Origin: Rhizomys pruinosus
Taxonomy: Eukaryota; Chordata; Mammalia; Rodentia; Spalacidae
NCBI GenBank assembly: GCA_009823505.1
Contig: VZQC01008874.1
Location: 80,037-144,036 of the forward strand
DNA length: 64,000 nucleotides
Direction of reading: 5' to 3'
The notes under the pieces were generated by a model. The model saw nothing but the letters and a program-made list of their open reading frames with translations, was not told the origin of the DNA and did no database searches. The translations under genes and the position numbers were made by a program. The stretch's first letter is position 1; every line of letters begins with the position of its first letter. This document shows positions 33,146 through 44,351 of the stretch, piece after piece.

Positions 33146-34448
33146 GTGAACAACCAGTCCTCCATATTAGCATTTGAGAGTAGCAACAGAAGGCAAACAA
33201 ATAAAGAAAGGGGGAAACAACAACAACAACAACAAAATACACATGCCAAAAACACAACAGAAAAACAACAATATGGGAAAAGCTCAAATAAATCCCCAGC
33301 GAACTCAACTAATCCTATAGAATATCCCAACAACGAGATCTCCCTGGAAGGAAACCAAGACACCAATCTTAGAAGAACAATTGTAGACATATTCAAAGAC
33401 TATAAAGAACAAATCAGAGAACTAAAGGGAGAGAATGAAAAATTTATGAAGGAACTAGAAGGAAAGAATGATAAACTCTAGAAAGAAATAAAAGGAGAGA
33501 TTGACAAACTCAGAAAAGAACTAGAGGAAGAAAAGTACAAACTAAACTCCAAAAAGAACTAGAGGCAGAGAATGGCAAACTCCAAAAGGAAGTGGGAACA
33601 TTGAAAAGATCTCAGGCTGAAAGGAAAAAAGAAACTGACCAGCGAAGAAAGGAATTAGAAGAAGAGAATGAAAACCTCCAAAAGGAAGTGGAAATACTGA
33701 AGAAATCATAGGATGAAATAAAAAAGGAAATTGAACATTCATCCAATCAGCAGGAAAGGATGGGAAAAAGCCTCAGAAGCAGAATGGAGGAAGCAGAAAA
33801 AAGAATATCAGACCTATAGGATAAAACAGTGCAGCAGCTAGAAACCTCAAGTAAAGATTATGAAAAATTAAAAGAAAAACACAAAAGTGGAATAACCAGA
33901 AAATATGGGACACTATGAAAAATCCAAACCTCCACATCATAGGTATAGAGGAAGGAAAAGAATCCCAGGAGAATGGTATTGATCAGATCTTCAACAGAAT
34001 AGTAGAAGAAAACTTCCCCAAACTGAAAAAAGACAAGCCTATGCAAATAAAAGAAGCACATAGAACACCAAACAGACAACACCAGAAAAGAAATTCCCCA
34101 AGTCATATCATAGTTAAAACACTAGATGCTAAAAACAAGGACAAAATACTGAAAGCCACAAGAGAAAAACAACAAGTTACATATAATGGGAAACCCATCA
34201 GAATTACCCCTGACTTCTCAGTGCAAACTATGAAAGCCAGAAGAACATGGGCCAAAGTATTCCCAATGCTAAATGACTTTAGTTGCCAACACAGATTACT
34301 ATATCCAGCAAAAACGTCAATCATAGTTGAAGGAGAAAAAAAAATCTTTCATGACATAAACAAAATGAAAGAACACATGCCAAAACACAAACACTTCAGA
34401 AAATACTCGAAGCAATTCAAAGAACAGGAAAGGAACAACTATCCTTAA
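33146..34448 (+). pseudogene. L1 ORF1 (RNA chaperone), broken
   Basis: The N-terminal frame (33,146-33,481) ends with NLRRTIVDIFKDYKEQ and a Glu/Lys coiled coil, then a TAG at 33,479. Frameshifts follow through the coiled coil (33,480-33,760). The RRM and C-terminal domains are open again at 33,915-34,448: NLHIIGIEEG, EAHRTPN, SHIIVKTLDAKNKD, the RNA-binding ARRTW and LLYPAK. ORF1p normally forms trimers that coat L1 RNA. The coiled coil contains repeated modules of about 40 bp whose number differs from the other copies in the window. Confidence 0.9.
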
Positions 34449-34527
34449 GCAACCCAAGAGAGAAATTACCAAAAGCATAACAGTAAATAAATACCTAGAC
34501 CAAGAATGCAAATGAAAAATAAGTTGA

Positions 34528-34747
34528 GGGGCTGGAGAGATGGCCTAGCAGTTAAGAGCGCTGACTGCTCTTGCAGAGGATCCAGGTTCTATCCCCAGCA
34601 CCTACATGGCATCTGAGAACCATCTTTAACTCCAGTTCCAGGGGAACCCGATGCCCTCTTCTGACCTCTGTGGCGTTGCACAGCATGGGTGCACACCTAC
34701 ATGCAGACAGTACATTCATACACATAGAAGAATAAATTTAAAAAAAA
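34528..34747 (+). mobile_element. B2 SINE, sense, perfect 14-bp TSD, in L1
   Basis: Target-site duplication GAAAAATAAGTTGA at 34,514-34,527 and 34,748-34,761. The single box CTCCAGTTCCAGGGGAACCC shows this copy belongs to the form without internal duplication. It lies in the spacer between ORF1 and ORF2. Confidence 0.96.
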
Positions 34748-34769
34748 GAAAAATAAGTTGAAAGGAAAC

Positions 34770-35420
34770 AACACGCATCTCTCAATAATAACCTTAAATA
34801 TTAGTGGACTAAACTCCCCAATCAAAAGACATAGACTGGGAGAATGGATTAGGAAACAGAATCTATCTATATGATGCCTCCGAGAAACCCATCTCACCCT
34901 CGAGGACAGACAGCACCTTAGAGTGAAAGGATGGAAAAAATTATTCCAAGAAAATGGTGTCAAAAAGCAAGCAGGGATGGCTATTCTAAAATCAGACAAA
35001 ATAGACCTCAGAGTAAAATTAATCAGAAAAGACAAAGAGGGCCATCATATCCTTATCAATGGAACAATTAACCAGGAAGTTTTCACAATCTTAAATATTA
35101 ATGCACCGAACTCTGGTGCACCAAACTTTATAAACACAATCCTTAAGGACCCCAAGACACAGATTAATCCCAGCATGCTAATAGTGGGGGACTTCAATAT
35201 CCCACTGAGCCCCCTGGGTAGGTCAACTGGACAAAAAATAGAGAGACATCAGAACTGAACAATACAATACACCAAATGGACCTCACAGATATCTACAGAA
35301 TATTCCACCCAAACACCAGATAATATACTTTGACCACCTACTGGGACACAAAAGAAATCTCAACAATTACAAAAGGATTGAAATTATTCCATGCATTCTA
35401 TCAAACCACAGTGGAATAAA
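34770..35420 (+). pseudogene. L1 ORF2 endonuclease domain, broken
   Basis: Apurinic/apyrimidinic-type endonuclease start of ORF2. The catalytic ETHL word follows an in-frame stop near 34,871, then an open frame runs 34,923-35,258 and contains GDFNIPLSPLGRSTG, the D/N-containing motif of the active site. The enzyme normally nicks target DNA at T-rich sites. Frame breaks and the B2 at 35,471 disrupt it. Confidence 0.88.
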
Positions 35421-35470
35421 GCTCAATATTAGCACCAGGGTTAGCCTTACTAACTATAAGAATACATGGA

Positions 35471-35715
35471 GGGGCTGGAGAGATGGCCTAGTGGTTAAGA
35501 GCAACGACTGCTCTTGCAGCGGACCCGGGTTCGATACCTAGTACCCACATGGCAGCTGAGAATCATCTGTAACTCCAATTCCAGGAGAATTCCAGTTCCA
35601 GGGGAATCCGACACCCTCTTCTGACCTCCGCAGCATTGCACAACACAGGTACACAAACCTACATGCAGACAGACAGAACATTCATACACATATAAATAAA
35701 TAAAATTTAAAAAAA
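35471..35715 (+). mobile_element. B2 SINE, sense, duplicated-box subfamily, in L1 ORF2
   Basis: Head GGGGCTGGAGAGATGGCCTA, B box GGGTTCGATACC, duplicated boxes CAATTCCAGGAGAATTCC and AGTTCCAGGGGAATCC. Flanks AAGAATACATGGA and AAGAACACATGAA are a slightly diverged target-site duplication. Confidence 0.93.
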
Positions 35716-36399
35716 GAACACATGAAGACTAAACAACACAATCCTGAACAATAAGGGTTAGAGAAAAAATAAAGAATGAAATAAAAGCATTCCTGGAACT
35801 AAACAAAAATGACAGTACAACACAACAAAACCTGTGGAATACACTAAAGTCAGTCCTAAGAGGAAAATTTATAGCCTTAAGTGCCCACATTAAAAAAAAA
35901 AAAAAAAACAGAAAGAGAACAAATGAACAATCTAACACTGCAGCTAAGAACAATTGAGAGACAACAACAAATGAACACTAAACCCAACAGACAAGAAGAA
36001 ATAACAAAAATCAGAGCAGAAGTCAATAAAAGAGAAACAAAGAAAAGAATACAAAAAAAATTAATGAATCCAAAAGCTGGTTCTTTGAAAAGATAAACAA
36101 AATAGACAGACTTCTGGCCCAGTTAACCAAAAGAAAGAAAGAGCAACTCCAAATCAATAGCATTCATAATGAAAGGGGAAACATTACAACAGATAAAGAA
36201 AAGATCCAGACAATCATATGAGAATACTTCAAAAACCTATACTCTACTAAGTTTGAAAACCTAAGAGAAATGAATGAATAGAAATTCTGGGATTTGCCAA
36301 AGCTTAGCCAAGAAGAGATTGACAGCTTAAACAGGCCCATAATACTTGAGGAAATTGAAGATGTAATAAAAAGCCTCCCAACTATAAAAAGCCCAGGCC

Positions 36400-37409
36400 C
36401 AGATGGTTCCACAGCAGAATTCTATAAAACATTTAAAGAGGTCTTATAACCATTACTACTCAAACTTTTCAGAAGGATACAGACAGAGGGAAATATACCA
36501 ATTCCTTCTATGAAGCCAGCATCACTCTAATACCAAAACCAAAGACACAAGCAAGAAAGAAAACTATAGACCCATATCATTAATGAACACAGATGCAAAA
36601 ATTCTCAACAAAATACTTGCAAATCGCATACAGAGCCACATCAAAAAGATATCCATCCATCATGACCAGGTTGGATTCATACCAGAGATGCAGGGATGGT
36701 TCAACATGCATAAATCAATAAATATCATAAAACACTAAGTAGACTTAAAGACAAAAACCACACGATCATCTCAATTGATGCAGAAAAGCTTTCAACAAAA
36801 TCCAGCATCCCTTCATGCTTAAAGTCTTAGAGAGAATTGGACTGGAGGGATCGTTCCTCAATGTAAACAAAGCCATATACAAGAAACCCACAGCCAACAT
36901 CATCCTAAATGGAGAAAAGTTGGAAGCATTCCCCTTAAAGGCAGGAACATAGCAAGGCTGCCCATTATGGCCACTCCTCTTCAATAGAGTGCTTGCAGAT
37001 GATATGATAGTTTACCTAAGGGATGCTAAAAACTCCACCAGAAAACTCTTAGAAACGATTAAAAGTTTTAGTTAAAGTGGCAGGATACAAAATAAACCTA
37101 GAAAAATCAGTAGCCTTCATTTACACCAACAATAAGCAACTGGAGAAGGACTATAAAGAGACCTTCCCAATCAAAATAGCCTCAAAAAATTACCTAGGAA
37201 TAAACCTAACCAAAATCACCAAAAACCCCTACAACAAAAATTTTAAAACCCTGAAGAAGGAAACTGAAAATGACATCAAAAGATGGAAAGACCTCCCATG
37301 CTCATGGATTGGAAAAATTAATATAGTAAAATTGTCCATTCTACCCAAATTAATATACAGATTCAATGCAATCCCAATCAAAATCCCCATGAGCTTTTTA
37401 CAGACTTAG
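36400..37409 (+). pseudogene. L1 ORF2 reverse transcriptase region, deleted
   Basis: The sequence runs from the RT fingers (after 36,400) through the palm. The active-site word ADDMIVYLR is present near 36,995-37,020, but about 100 bp preceding it are missing relative to 52,800-52,905. An open frame at 37,077-37,409 covers the thumb/connection (INLEKSVAF, then NYLGINLTK). The RT copies RNA into DNA at the nicked target. It cannot be active. Confidence 0.88.
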
Positions 37410-38200
37410 AAAAAAAAAATCCTTAAATTCATATGGAAAAACGAAAGACCCTGAATAGCTAAAGCAACCCTGAGTGAAAAGTGCAATACTGGGGGGATTA
37501 CATTACCAGACTTCAAGCAATATTACAGGGCTATACTCATAAAGACAGCCTGGTACTGGCAAAAAAAAAAAAAAAAAAACAACAACCAAGAACCATTGAC
37601 CAATGGAACAGAATTGAAGATCCAAACTTGAGCTCATATAACTTCAGCCACCTCATATTTGACAAAGGGGCCAAAAAACTCAATGGAGGAAAGACAGCAT
37701 CTTCAGCAACTGGTGTTGGCAAAACTGGATCACCATTTGTAGAAGAACAAAATTAAACCCCTACCTCTTGCCCTATACAAAAATAAACTCCAAGTGGATC
37801 AAAGATCTGAACCTAAAATCTGAAACCCTCAAGGTGATAAAAGAAAAATTCGGCAGCAACCTACAAGACATAAAAAGACTTTCTAAATCAAACAGAAGCT
37901 GCACAGGAAATAAGGACAACAGCTGATAAGTGGGACCTCATCAAACTCAAAAGCTTTTGTACAGATAAAGAAACAATCAAGGAAGTGAAGAGAAAACCCA
38001 TAGAGTTGGAGGAAACCTTCACTAGTGATTCATCTGACAGAGCATTAATATCCAGAATATATAAGCTACTTAAAAAACAAGTAAGAAAACAAATGACCTA
38101 CTCAAAAGATGAGTAAAGAGCTGAACAGAGACTTCGCCAGTAAGGAAGTATAGATGAGAAACATCTTTAAAAGTGTTCAACGTCATTAATAATTAAAGAA

Positions 38201-38730
38201 ATGCAAATTAAAACCACACTAAGGTATCATCTCACTCAAATAAGACTAGCCAAGATCAAGAAAACAAAAGACACCAAATACTGGAGAGGTTGTGGGGAAA
38301 GGGGAACACTCATCCATTGCTGGTGGGAATGTAAACTGGTACATCCACTATGGAAAGCAGTGTGGAGAACCCTTAAAAACTCAATATGAGCCTACCACCT
38401 GACCCAGCCATACCACTCCTCGGTTTACACCCACAAGATCCATCCTACCACAAAGATACATGCACAGCTATGTTTGTTGCAGCTCTCTTCACAATAGCAA
38501 AGAGCTGGAACCAACCCAAATGCCCCTCAACTGATGACTGGATAAAAAAAAATGTGGTAGGTACATCTACACAATGGAGTTCTATGCAGCAGTAAAGAAA
38601 GATGACATCATGAGGTTTGCCGGTAAATGGATGGAACTTGTAGCAATTATGCTAAGTGAAGTAACAGTCCCAGAAAAAAAAGCAAATGGTTTCCCTCGTT
38701 TGTGGATGCTAACACCAAATCCTCAGTTGG
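38201..38730 (+). pseudogene. L1 ORF2 C-terminal domain, frameshifted
   Basis: The cysteine-rich region [18 protein letters not shown] has its first Cys replaced by Tyr (K-Y-W instead of K-C-W), and a stop follows at about 38,387. Two further frames continue with WNQPKCPSTDDWI and MEFYAAVKKDDIM. Inactive. Confidence 0.88.
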
Positions 38731-39154
38731 CAGGCAAACTGAGCAACTTTTTTTATTATATTTCATTGCATCTGAAAGCAACTGTACTATTCCAATATGA
38801 ACCTCTAAATGGGCTCTAGAATTGTCCTAACACTTATATTCACACATTGTAATTAGTATATATGGATGGAAGATATGTAGTCATATTCTAAAAAAAAAAA
38901 AGAATGCAAAGTTACACATCTTTATACCTGCATGCAACTTTACTGTTAAAATGTGAATCTCTAAATGTGTTTAGGAATTGACCTATAGTTTATTTTCAGA
39001 ATTTATAATTTTGACTTATGTGTGGAGTGTAAATATGCATATTTTGGAATAATATAAAAGAAAATACACACAAAAAGTCTATTTTAGTTTTAGTGACAAA
39101 AATTTGCAGGAAAACAGTGTTTGGGGGGGAGGTTGGTGTTTTTATTTTGTTGTT

Positions 39155-39300
39155 ATTTGTTTCTTGTTTGTTTTAGAGACAGGGTCTCCTTGTACCCCTA
39201 GCTGTCCTGGAATTCACTGTGTAGACTAGACTAGCCTCCATTTCACAGAGATCACATGTTTGTGCCTCCCAAGTGTTAGGATTAAGGGCCTGCACCCCGC
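39155..39300 (-). mobile_element. B1 SINE, antisense
   Basis: TTTGTTTTAGAGACAGGGTC, CCTAGCTGTCCTGGAATTCA and GTGTTAGGATTAAGGGCCTG occur in antisense B1 order. Confidence 0.88.
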
Positions 39301-39307
39301 ACCCTGC

Positions 39308-39534
39308 AAAAATAAAATTGTATTTATTATTCTGATTTTATGTGTATCAATATATTGCCTGTACGCCTGTAAGTGTATGCATGTCATACAATGCCCTCAG
39401 AGGTCAGAAGAAGGAGGGAGATCCCCTGGAACTGGAGCTGCAGACAGTTGCTGGAAGTGATGTTGGTGCTGGGACCTGAAGCTGGATCCTCAGCAAGAGC
39501 AGCTGTTAACTGCTGAGCCATCTCTGCACCCCTA
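39308..39534 (-). mobile_element. B2 SINE, antisense, older form
   Basis: CTGAGCCATCTCTGCACCCC is the head complement, GGGACCTGAAGCTGGATCC is box B, and CCTGGAACTGGAGCTGCAG is a single copy of the box that younger B2s duplicate. Confidence 0.88.
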
Positions 39535-39926
39535 GAATATAGTTTTTAACCAAATTTTTTTAAACCTAAATGGTCAGTCACTTCAAACATCGACTGTGTG
39601 AAACACAGGGACTGTGTGCCTTCCTCCAGAAGTTGCATGAGAACAGGATGGGATTTAAGCAGGGTTTCTGTCACTGTGGCCCCACAGCAGGAAGCCCAGG
39701 AATTGGAACAGGAGCTCTAGAGCAGGCTGGAGGCAGAGAAGCAAGACAGCTAGAGTGGAAGTTTGAGGGAAAGCCAAGAGAACGTCAGAAGCTAATTGAT
39801 ATGCAAGAATATTTGGAAACTTATTGGGATATTGAATATATGGTGGAAAAAAATGGAGAAAGAGGAAATCAAAGAAAATATGAAGAGAAGGGAAGGGGGA
39901 AGGAGGGATGGAGGGACCGAGGGAGT

Positions 39927-39927
<1 letters not shown>
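39535..39927. other. Unclassified sequence
   Basis: No repeat recognised. An open frame crosses it into the purine microsatellite, but its C-terminal half is Lys/Glu/Arg encoded by the repeat, so I do not call a gene. Confidence 0.4.
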
Positions 39928-39980
<53 letters not shown>

Positions 39981-39984
39981 AGAG

Positions 39985-40046
<62 letters not shown>

Positions 40047-40047
40047 G
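39928..40047 (+). repeat. (GAAA)n/(GA)n purine microsatellite
   Basis: GAAA units, then a GA block at about 39,951-39,986, then GAAA units again to 40,047. It is all purine on one strand over about 120 bp, the kind of tract that can form triplex (H-DNA). Confidence 0.97.
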
Positions 40048-40059
40048 AGTGTGGGAGAA

Positions 40060-40655
40060 AGAAGTCTAAAACAGTGAATGGTCTCCCTCATGTGTGGATG
40101 CTAACACCAAATCCCCAGTTGAAAGGCAAGCTGAACAACATTATTGTTATATTTCTTTTTATCTGAAAGCAACTGTGGTCTTATAATGTAAATCTCTTAA
40201 TGGGCTCTCGAATCAACCTACCACTTGTTTTCAGACTCTGTAATTACTGTGTATGGGCGGAAGGTATGTATTCCAGTTTTAGAGTAATATAAAATTAAAT
40301 GGGGAAAATGTGAATTCCTAAACATATTTTGGAATTAACATACAGTTTGTTCCCAGAGGTCATAATTTTGATGCATATGTGACAATTATATAGGCATTTA
40401 TTGGAGCAATACAAAGGGGAGGGAAAAACAACAACATAAAGACTGGGTTAAAGAACTGATGATATGGTTGAATTCTGCCCAAAACAACAAGACTCTGCAG
40501 GGAAAAACTTTGGAAAGACTGAGAGAAAGATGCAAGACATGTATGGCAGAAGGGATGAACAGGGCCGGGATGGGAGCAGGGAGAGGGGAATGTGTCTAAA
40601 TTGGACTGAAAGATAATGAAATACACAATTCATCAATAAAAGTATTAAAAGAATA
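40060..40655 (+). mobile_element. L1 3' UTR, 5'-truncated, sense
   Basis: It starts at the very end of ORF2 (ATGGTCTCCCTCATGTGTGG at 40,078-40,097 region) and is collinear with 38,690-39,065 of the nearly full-length L1. It continues through AACAACAAC, a G-rich run and TGAAATACACAATTCATC to an A-rich end. An imperfect internal duplication is visible at 40,155-40,290 versus 40,300-40,420. Confidence 0.85.
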
Positions 40656-41889
40656 ATCTCATAATAACATGAATACTGACTGTTGTATAAATAAAAACTA
40701 TGAAATGATCACACCGAAACAATGTATAAAGTGACATAAGTCACTTATCAGCCACCTCCCAATCAATACTTGGGAAGCAGCATTTGCATGATGTTTACTA
40801 ATAAGAATGTCAATACCAAGAGTAAACAGCCCACTGGGAGCTAAGATGACAGACTCATGTATATGTGTTTATCAATATTCATAGACACATTTTGTGACTT
40901 TTTAAAAGCTTTGTGAGAAAACTGACCTTTGGTGTGGTAGGATGGTGTGCTTTGAAGTCATCTGAACTCATACTCATCTATCTAATCATATTCCCCTAGA
41001 TTTTTGAGTACCCACATTTCTGATACTATGTCCAGTTATCCTAATAAGTATGTTTATGTTTAATACATAATATGACCTAACTTTCTGTTGAAATTTCTTG
41101 TTACTCTATGTCCATAATCTATCATAATTTAACTTAGACAAAATGAAGACCTTAGTTCTACATTATTGTGAAATTGTATACAACAAAAGGTCACCTTCAG
41201 ACAAAACAATCATTGTGCTGAGTTTGCTTTGGCATTTTGAGACCACCTGTCTTTTCAGAGGGCAAAATCATGAGGTGTGTTGCAGGCAACATAAACAACT
41301 TTAAAAGCAAATAAATAAACAATCCATCAAAAAGCAAAGGGGGTAAAAGAAACAATAATACTTTCATGTACATCAGTCTATCAAATTCGTGTAACAGTCA
41401 TAGATTATCTACCCATTAGCAAAGAAGAAACTAAATATTGCAGATAGAGAAAGATCATGCATCAATTTAAATGAGCAATTATTAAGTAATTGCTGCAAAA
41501 CAGATACTGTACCACTGCACGGTAGGAATAGGAATGTGATGACCTTCAAGGAGCAGATAGGTCGAAAGAACATCTAAATAAACAAATGAAACAGACATTC
41601 GGTGTTCTGTGGGGGCACTTAGACAATAAACCAGAGTAAGCTTTGCTTGGGAAGCTGTTAGATAAGTTGGAGCCTGATAGAGTTGGAAGACAAGGTTCAA
41701 TGTGTTCAAGAATGTTCTAGAAGAAGAAATGGAGAATATTTAATAAAGCTAGAACTAATCTGACTTTAGCATCTAGATCTTTGTTTAAATTAAGTTGGTA
41801 TCCGTATTGCACCCAGGAGCATGATAACTATTTTAGAAGATTCCCAATATATATAACACATGGCTTCCATCAGTTATGAACTAAATCTT
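40656..41889. other. No feature recognised
   Basis: AT-rich single-copy-like DNA, 1.2 kb, without a repeat or gene I can support. Confidence 0.4.
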
Positions 41890-42300
41890 TATGACTTCTC
41901 AAAATTCATATTGGGGCTCTGATCCCCAAGAAGACTAAGAGCATGCCCTGGTCACAGAAAACCAGAAGTCCTCTGACACTGCTGCTGGCCTTATCGATCA
42001 GCCACTCCCCTCCCTCCTGGGATGAATGATGTTGAGACAGCCTGTTTCCCAAGATGATCTAATTGTGAGCAAATGGTCCCAGGAAGGAGGGGGCCATACA
42101 TTTCTCAAGAATGCCTGCACATAGATGCCTACAGCCGCATCCACTTCCTCATGCCTTAGCCTGTATATAATCTTGAACACTCCCCAGCCTTTGGGAAGGT
42201 TTCTGTCCCTTGCTCTGCTGAATAAATGCAGTCTTGGTCTGTGGAAGATCTGTTACTGGTCTCTTTCCTGACTCTGCTCCCTTTCCTGTGTTCTGCATAT
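41890..42300 (+). mobile_element. Possible solo LTR (endogenous retrovirus), sense
   Basis: LTR-like signals in the right order: a TATA-like TGTATATAATC at 42,162-42,172, then about 50 bp on AATAAA at 42,221-42,226 (GCTGAATAAATGCAG), followed by a T/C-rich R-U5-like segment. GC content is higher than the surroundings. I found neither certain TG...CA ends nor a target-site duplication, and no retroviral gene is next to it. Ends are approximate. Confidence 0.45.
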
Positions 42301-42344
42301 GTGGTATATACACATACCTGCATATATACCACCTACATATGTGG

Positions 42345-42347
<3 letters not shown>

Positions 42348-42376
<29 letters not shown>
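42348..42376. repeat. (AC)n microsatellite
   Basis: Uninterrupted CA tract beside an alternating purine-pyrimidine TATGTGGTATA region. Confidence 0.95.
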
Positions 42377-42382
<6 letters not shown>

Positions 42383-42419
42383 TAAATAAAAATAAACTTT
42401 TAAAACTTGTGGTTTGAGT

Positions 42420-43159
42420 TGCTGACTTCATTTTCATTTTAAAAAGTCAAATGATTTGGCTTGAAACTGAGAAAGAATTTTTAATATTTCTTGAAATGCA
42501 TGAAGCATACTTTGCCATTTTGTACTATATATTTATGTGAAACAAAATATTCAGCATAGACAATTATATAATTTCAAATATTGATCAACTTTAAAATGTT
42601 GAAGATGCCCTATATATTGTGGTATCAAATATCCAAGCAATAATTAAATATTTATGCAAAAGTAAAATATTCATGTAAAAGTAAACAAGCACATTCATCT
42701 CAGTGTGTAAATTTGCTTTTGTATGTAATAAATGGCAAAATTATATGCCTACTAAATAAATTGTTTTAAACAAATTTGTTTATGATTTGCTGTCAGTAAA
42801 TATTTTATATGTTTACCTATTTTATATGCCTATATCCTTATGATTATTCTAAAATTTGGCAGTGAAGTAGGGTCACAAGTAAAGGAAATTTAAGGAGGTC
42901 TTGTTTAAGTCATGCAGACTATAGTATTTTGTTATACTTAATGTCATTTTAATAAAGTTTAGAATCTATATAAAAGGCAAGATGGCACAATTAATGACAA
43001 TTAATAACCATAATTAGTACTTTCAAAACACACAGAATCAGAGGCTCGTGCTGCTGTCCAGTTAACCTGGTCAAGGTTGCAAATCTTCCAAGTAACTGAA
43101 GCTCTCCAAGACAGAGTTTCACCTCTCTAAATTTAGTAGTTATATAATCATACATACCT
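42420..43159. other. No feature recognised
   Basis: Very AT-rich single-copy-like DNA; no gene or repeat supported. Confidence 0.4.
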
Positions 43160-43523
43160 TATAGAGTAGCTGTGAAAAATGACTGAAATAATAAATGGGT
43201 AGTTGTGCTGGACCGAAGCCACATTACAGTTATACCTGAATAAAGAAAACAACCTGACTCTGAGCATCCACTTAAAGTTAAGAGTGGATCCTGACCTCTG
43301 AGCATCCATTCCTTTAGCTGTCTCACGGAACTGTGCTCCTGAGTCAGACTTCACTCTATCTTTTATTGAAATAGGATCTCGAGAAAGGTTGCTGGAGATC
43401 TTCTTTCAGTTAGGTGAGTAGAAGCAAGGACTCACCCTCACCAGAGAAGCTTACCCTTTAATCCTTAGGTCTAAAATATCTCATAAAAACAGTTACAAAC
43501 AGACATCTCAATTTTCACTTTTC

Positions 43524-43746
43524 AGTTTTAATTTTGTTTATTTTTTATGTGTATGAATGTACTGTCTGCATGTAGGCTTGTGCAACTGGGTCGTGCAATG
43601 CCATGGAGGTCAGAAGAGGGTGTCCAGTTCTCCTGGAACTGGAGTTAAAGATGGTTCTCAGCCACCATGTGGGTGCTGGGGATCGAACCCGGGTCCTCTG
43701 CAAGAGCAGTCTGTGCTCTTAACTGCTAGGCCATCTCGCCAGCCCC
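43524..43746 (-). mobile_element. B2 SINE, antisense, with 15-bp TSD
   Basis: Target-site duplications CAATTTTCACTTTTC (43,509-43,523) and CAATTCTCACTTTTC (43,747-43,761) differ at one base. The body has a single box (CTGGAACTGGAGTTAAAG), so it is the form without duplication. Confidence 0.95.
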
Positions 43747-43938
43747 CAATTCTCACTTTTCTTAGTGAAAATGGGACGCTGCTTCCAGCACTTTGATATG
43801 CTAACCAAACACACTCACCTTCATTCACTGTCTTGGGTGCAGGACAATTTGGGGTCCTGAAGAATTAAGGTCATATGCCCAGATCACAAGAGCACATGAT
43901 TCAGTGAGCTTGTTTACATTATAAATAATAACATTTTG

Positions 43939-44182
43939 GGGGCTGGAGAGATGGCCTGGTGGTTAAGAGTGCCGACCGCTCTTACAGAGTACCCGGGTTC
44001 GATCCCCAGCACCCACATGGTGGCCAAGAACCGTCTGAAACATCAATTCCAGGAGAACTCCAGTTCCAGGGGAATCCAAGACCCTCTTCTGACCTCCGCG
44101 GCATTGCACAACACGGGTGCACAAACTTGCATGCAGACAGTACATTGATACTGTACATTGATCTTTATAGAAATAAATAAAT
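43939..44182 (+). mobile_element. B2 SINE, sense, duplicated-box subfamily
   Basis: Head GGGCTGGAGAGATGGCCTGG, B box GGGTTCGATCCCC, duplicated boxes CAATTCCAGGAGAACTCC and AGTTCCAGGGGAATCC. Target-site duplication AAATAATAACATTTTG at 43,923-43,938 and 44,345-44,360 encloses both this B2 and the following B1. A short TGATACTGTACAT duplication lies near its 3' end. Confidence 0.94.
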
Positions 44183-44312
44183 GCCTCGCGTGGTGGCGCA
44201 TGCCTTTAATCCTAGCACTTGGGAGGCAGAGGTGGATCTCTGTGAGTCCGAGGCCAGCCTGGTCTACAGAGTGAGTTCCAGGACAGCCAGAGCTACAGGG
44301 AGACCCTGTCTC

Positions 44313-44344
<32 letters not shown>
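44183..44344 (+). mobile_element. B1 SINE, sense, in the tail of a B2
   Basis: GCCTCGCGTGGTGGCGCATG head with CpGs retained, GGCCAGCCTGGTCTACAGAG, GAGACCCTGTCTC and an (AAAT)n tail. AAATAAATAAAT before and after it suggests it inserted into the A-rich tail of the preceding B2. Confidence 0.95.

Positions 44345-44351
<7 letters not shown>

Larger units (their letters stand above)
32766..39080 (+). mobile_element. Nearly full-length L1, sense, inactive
   Basis: In order: two 5' UTR monomers, 5' UTR, ORF1 (33,146-34,448, broken), ORF2 with endonuclease (about 34,770-35,400), RT (about 36,400-37,400) and C-terminus (38,201-38,700), then 3' UTR. After removing two B2s it is about 5.85 kb, close to a complete rodent L1. 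Stops and frameshifts in both ORFs, and loss of roughly 100 bp just before the RT catalytic motif near 36,993, make it dead. B2s at 34,528 and 35,470 are later insertions. Confidence 0.92.

Noticed and set aside
33400..33760. Regularly repeated words suggesting a CRISPR-like array
   Set aside because: The repeats are coding modules of the L1 ORF1 coiled coil in a mammalian genome; there are no unique spacers.
39570..40166. Open frame of 198 codons
   Set aside because: The C-terminal half is Lys/Glu/Arg encoded by the purine microsatellite, and the remainder has no recognisable domain.
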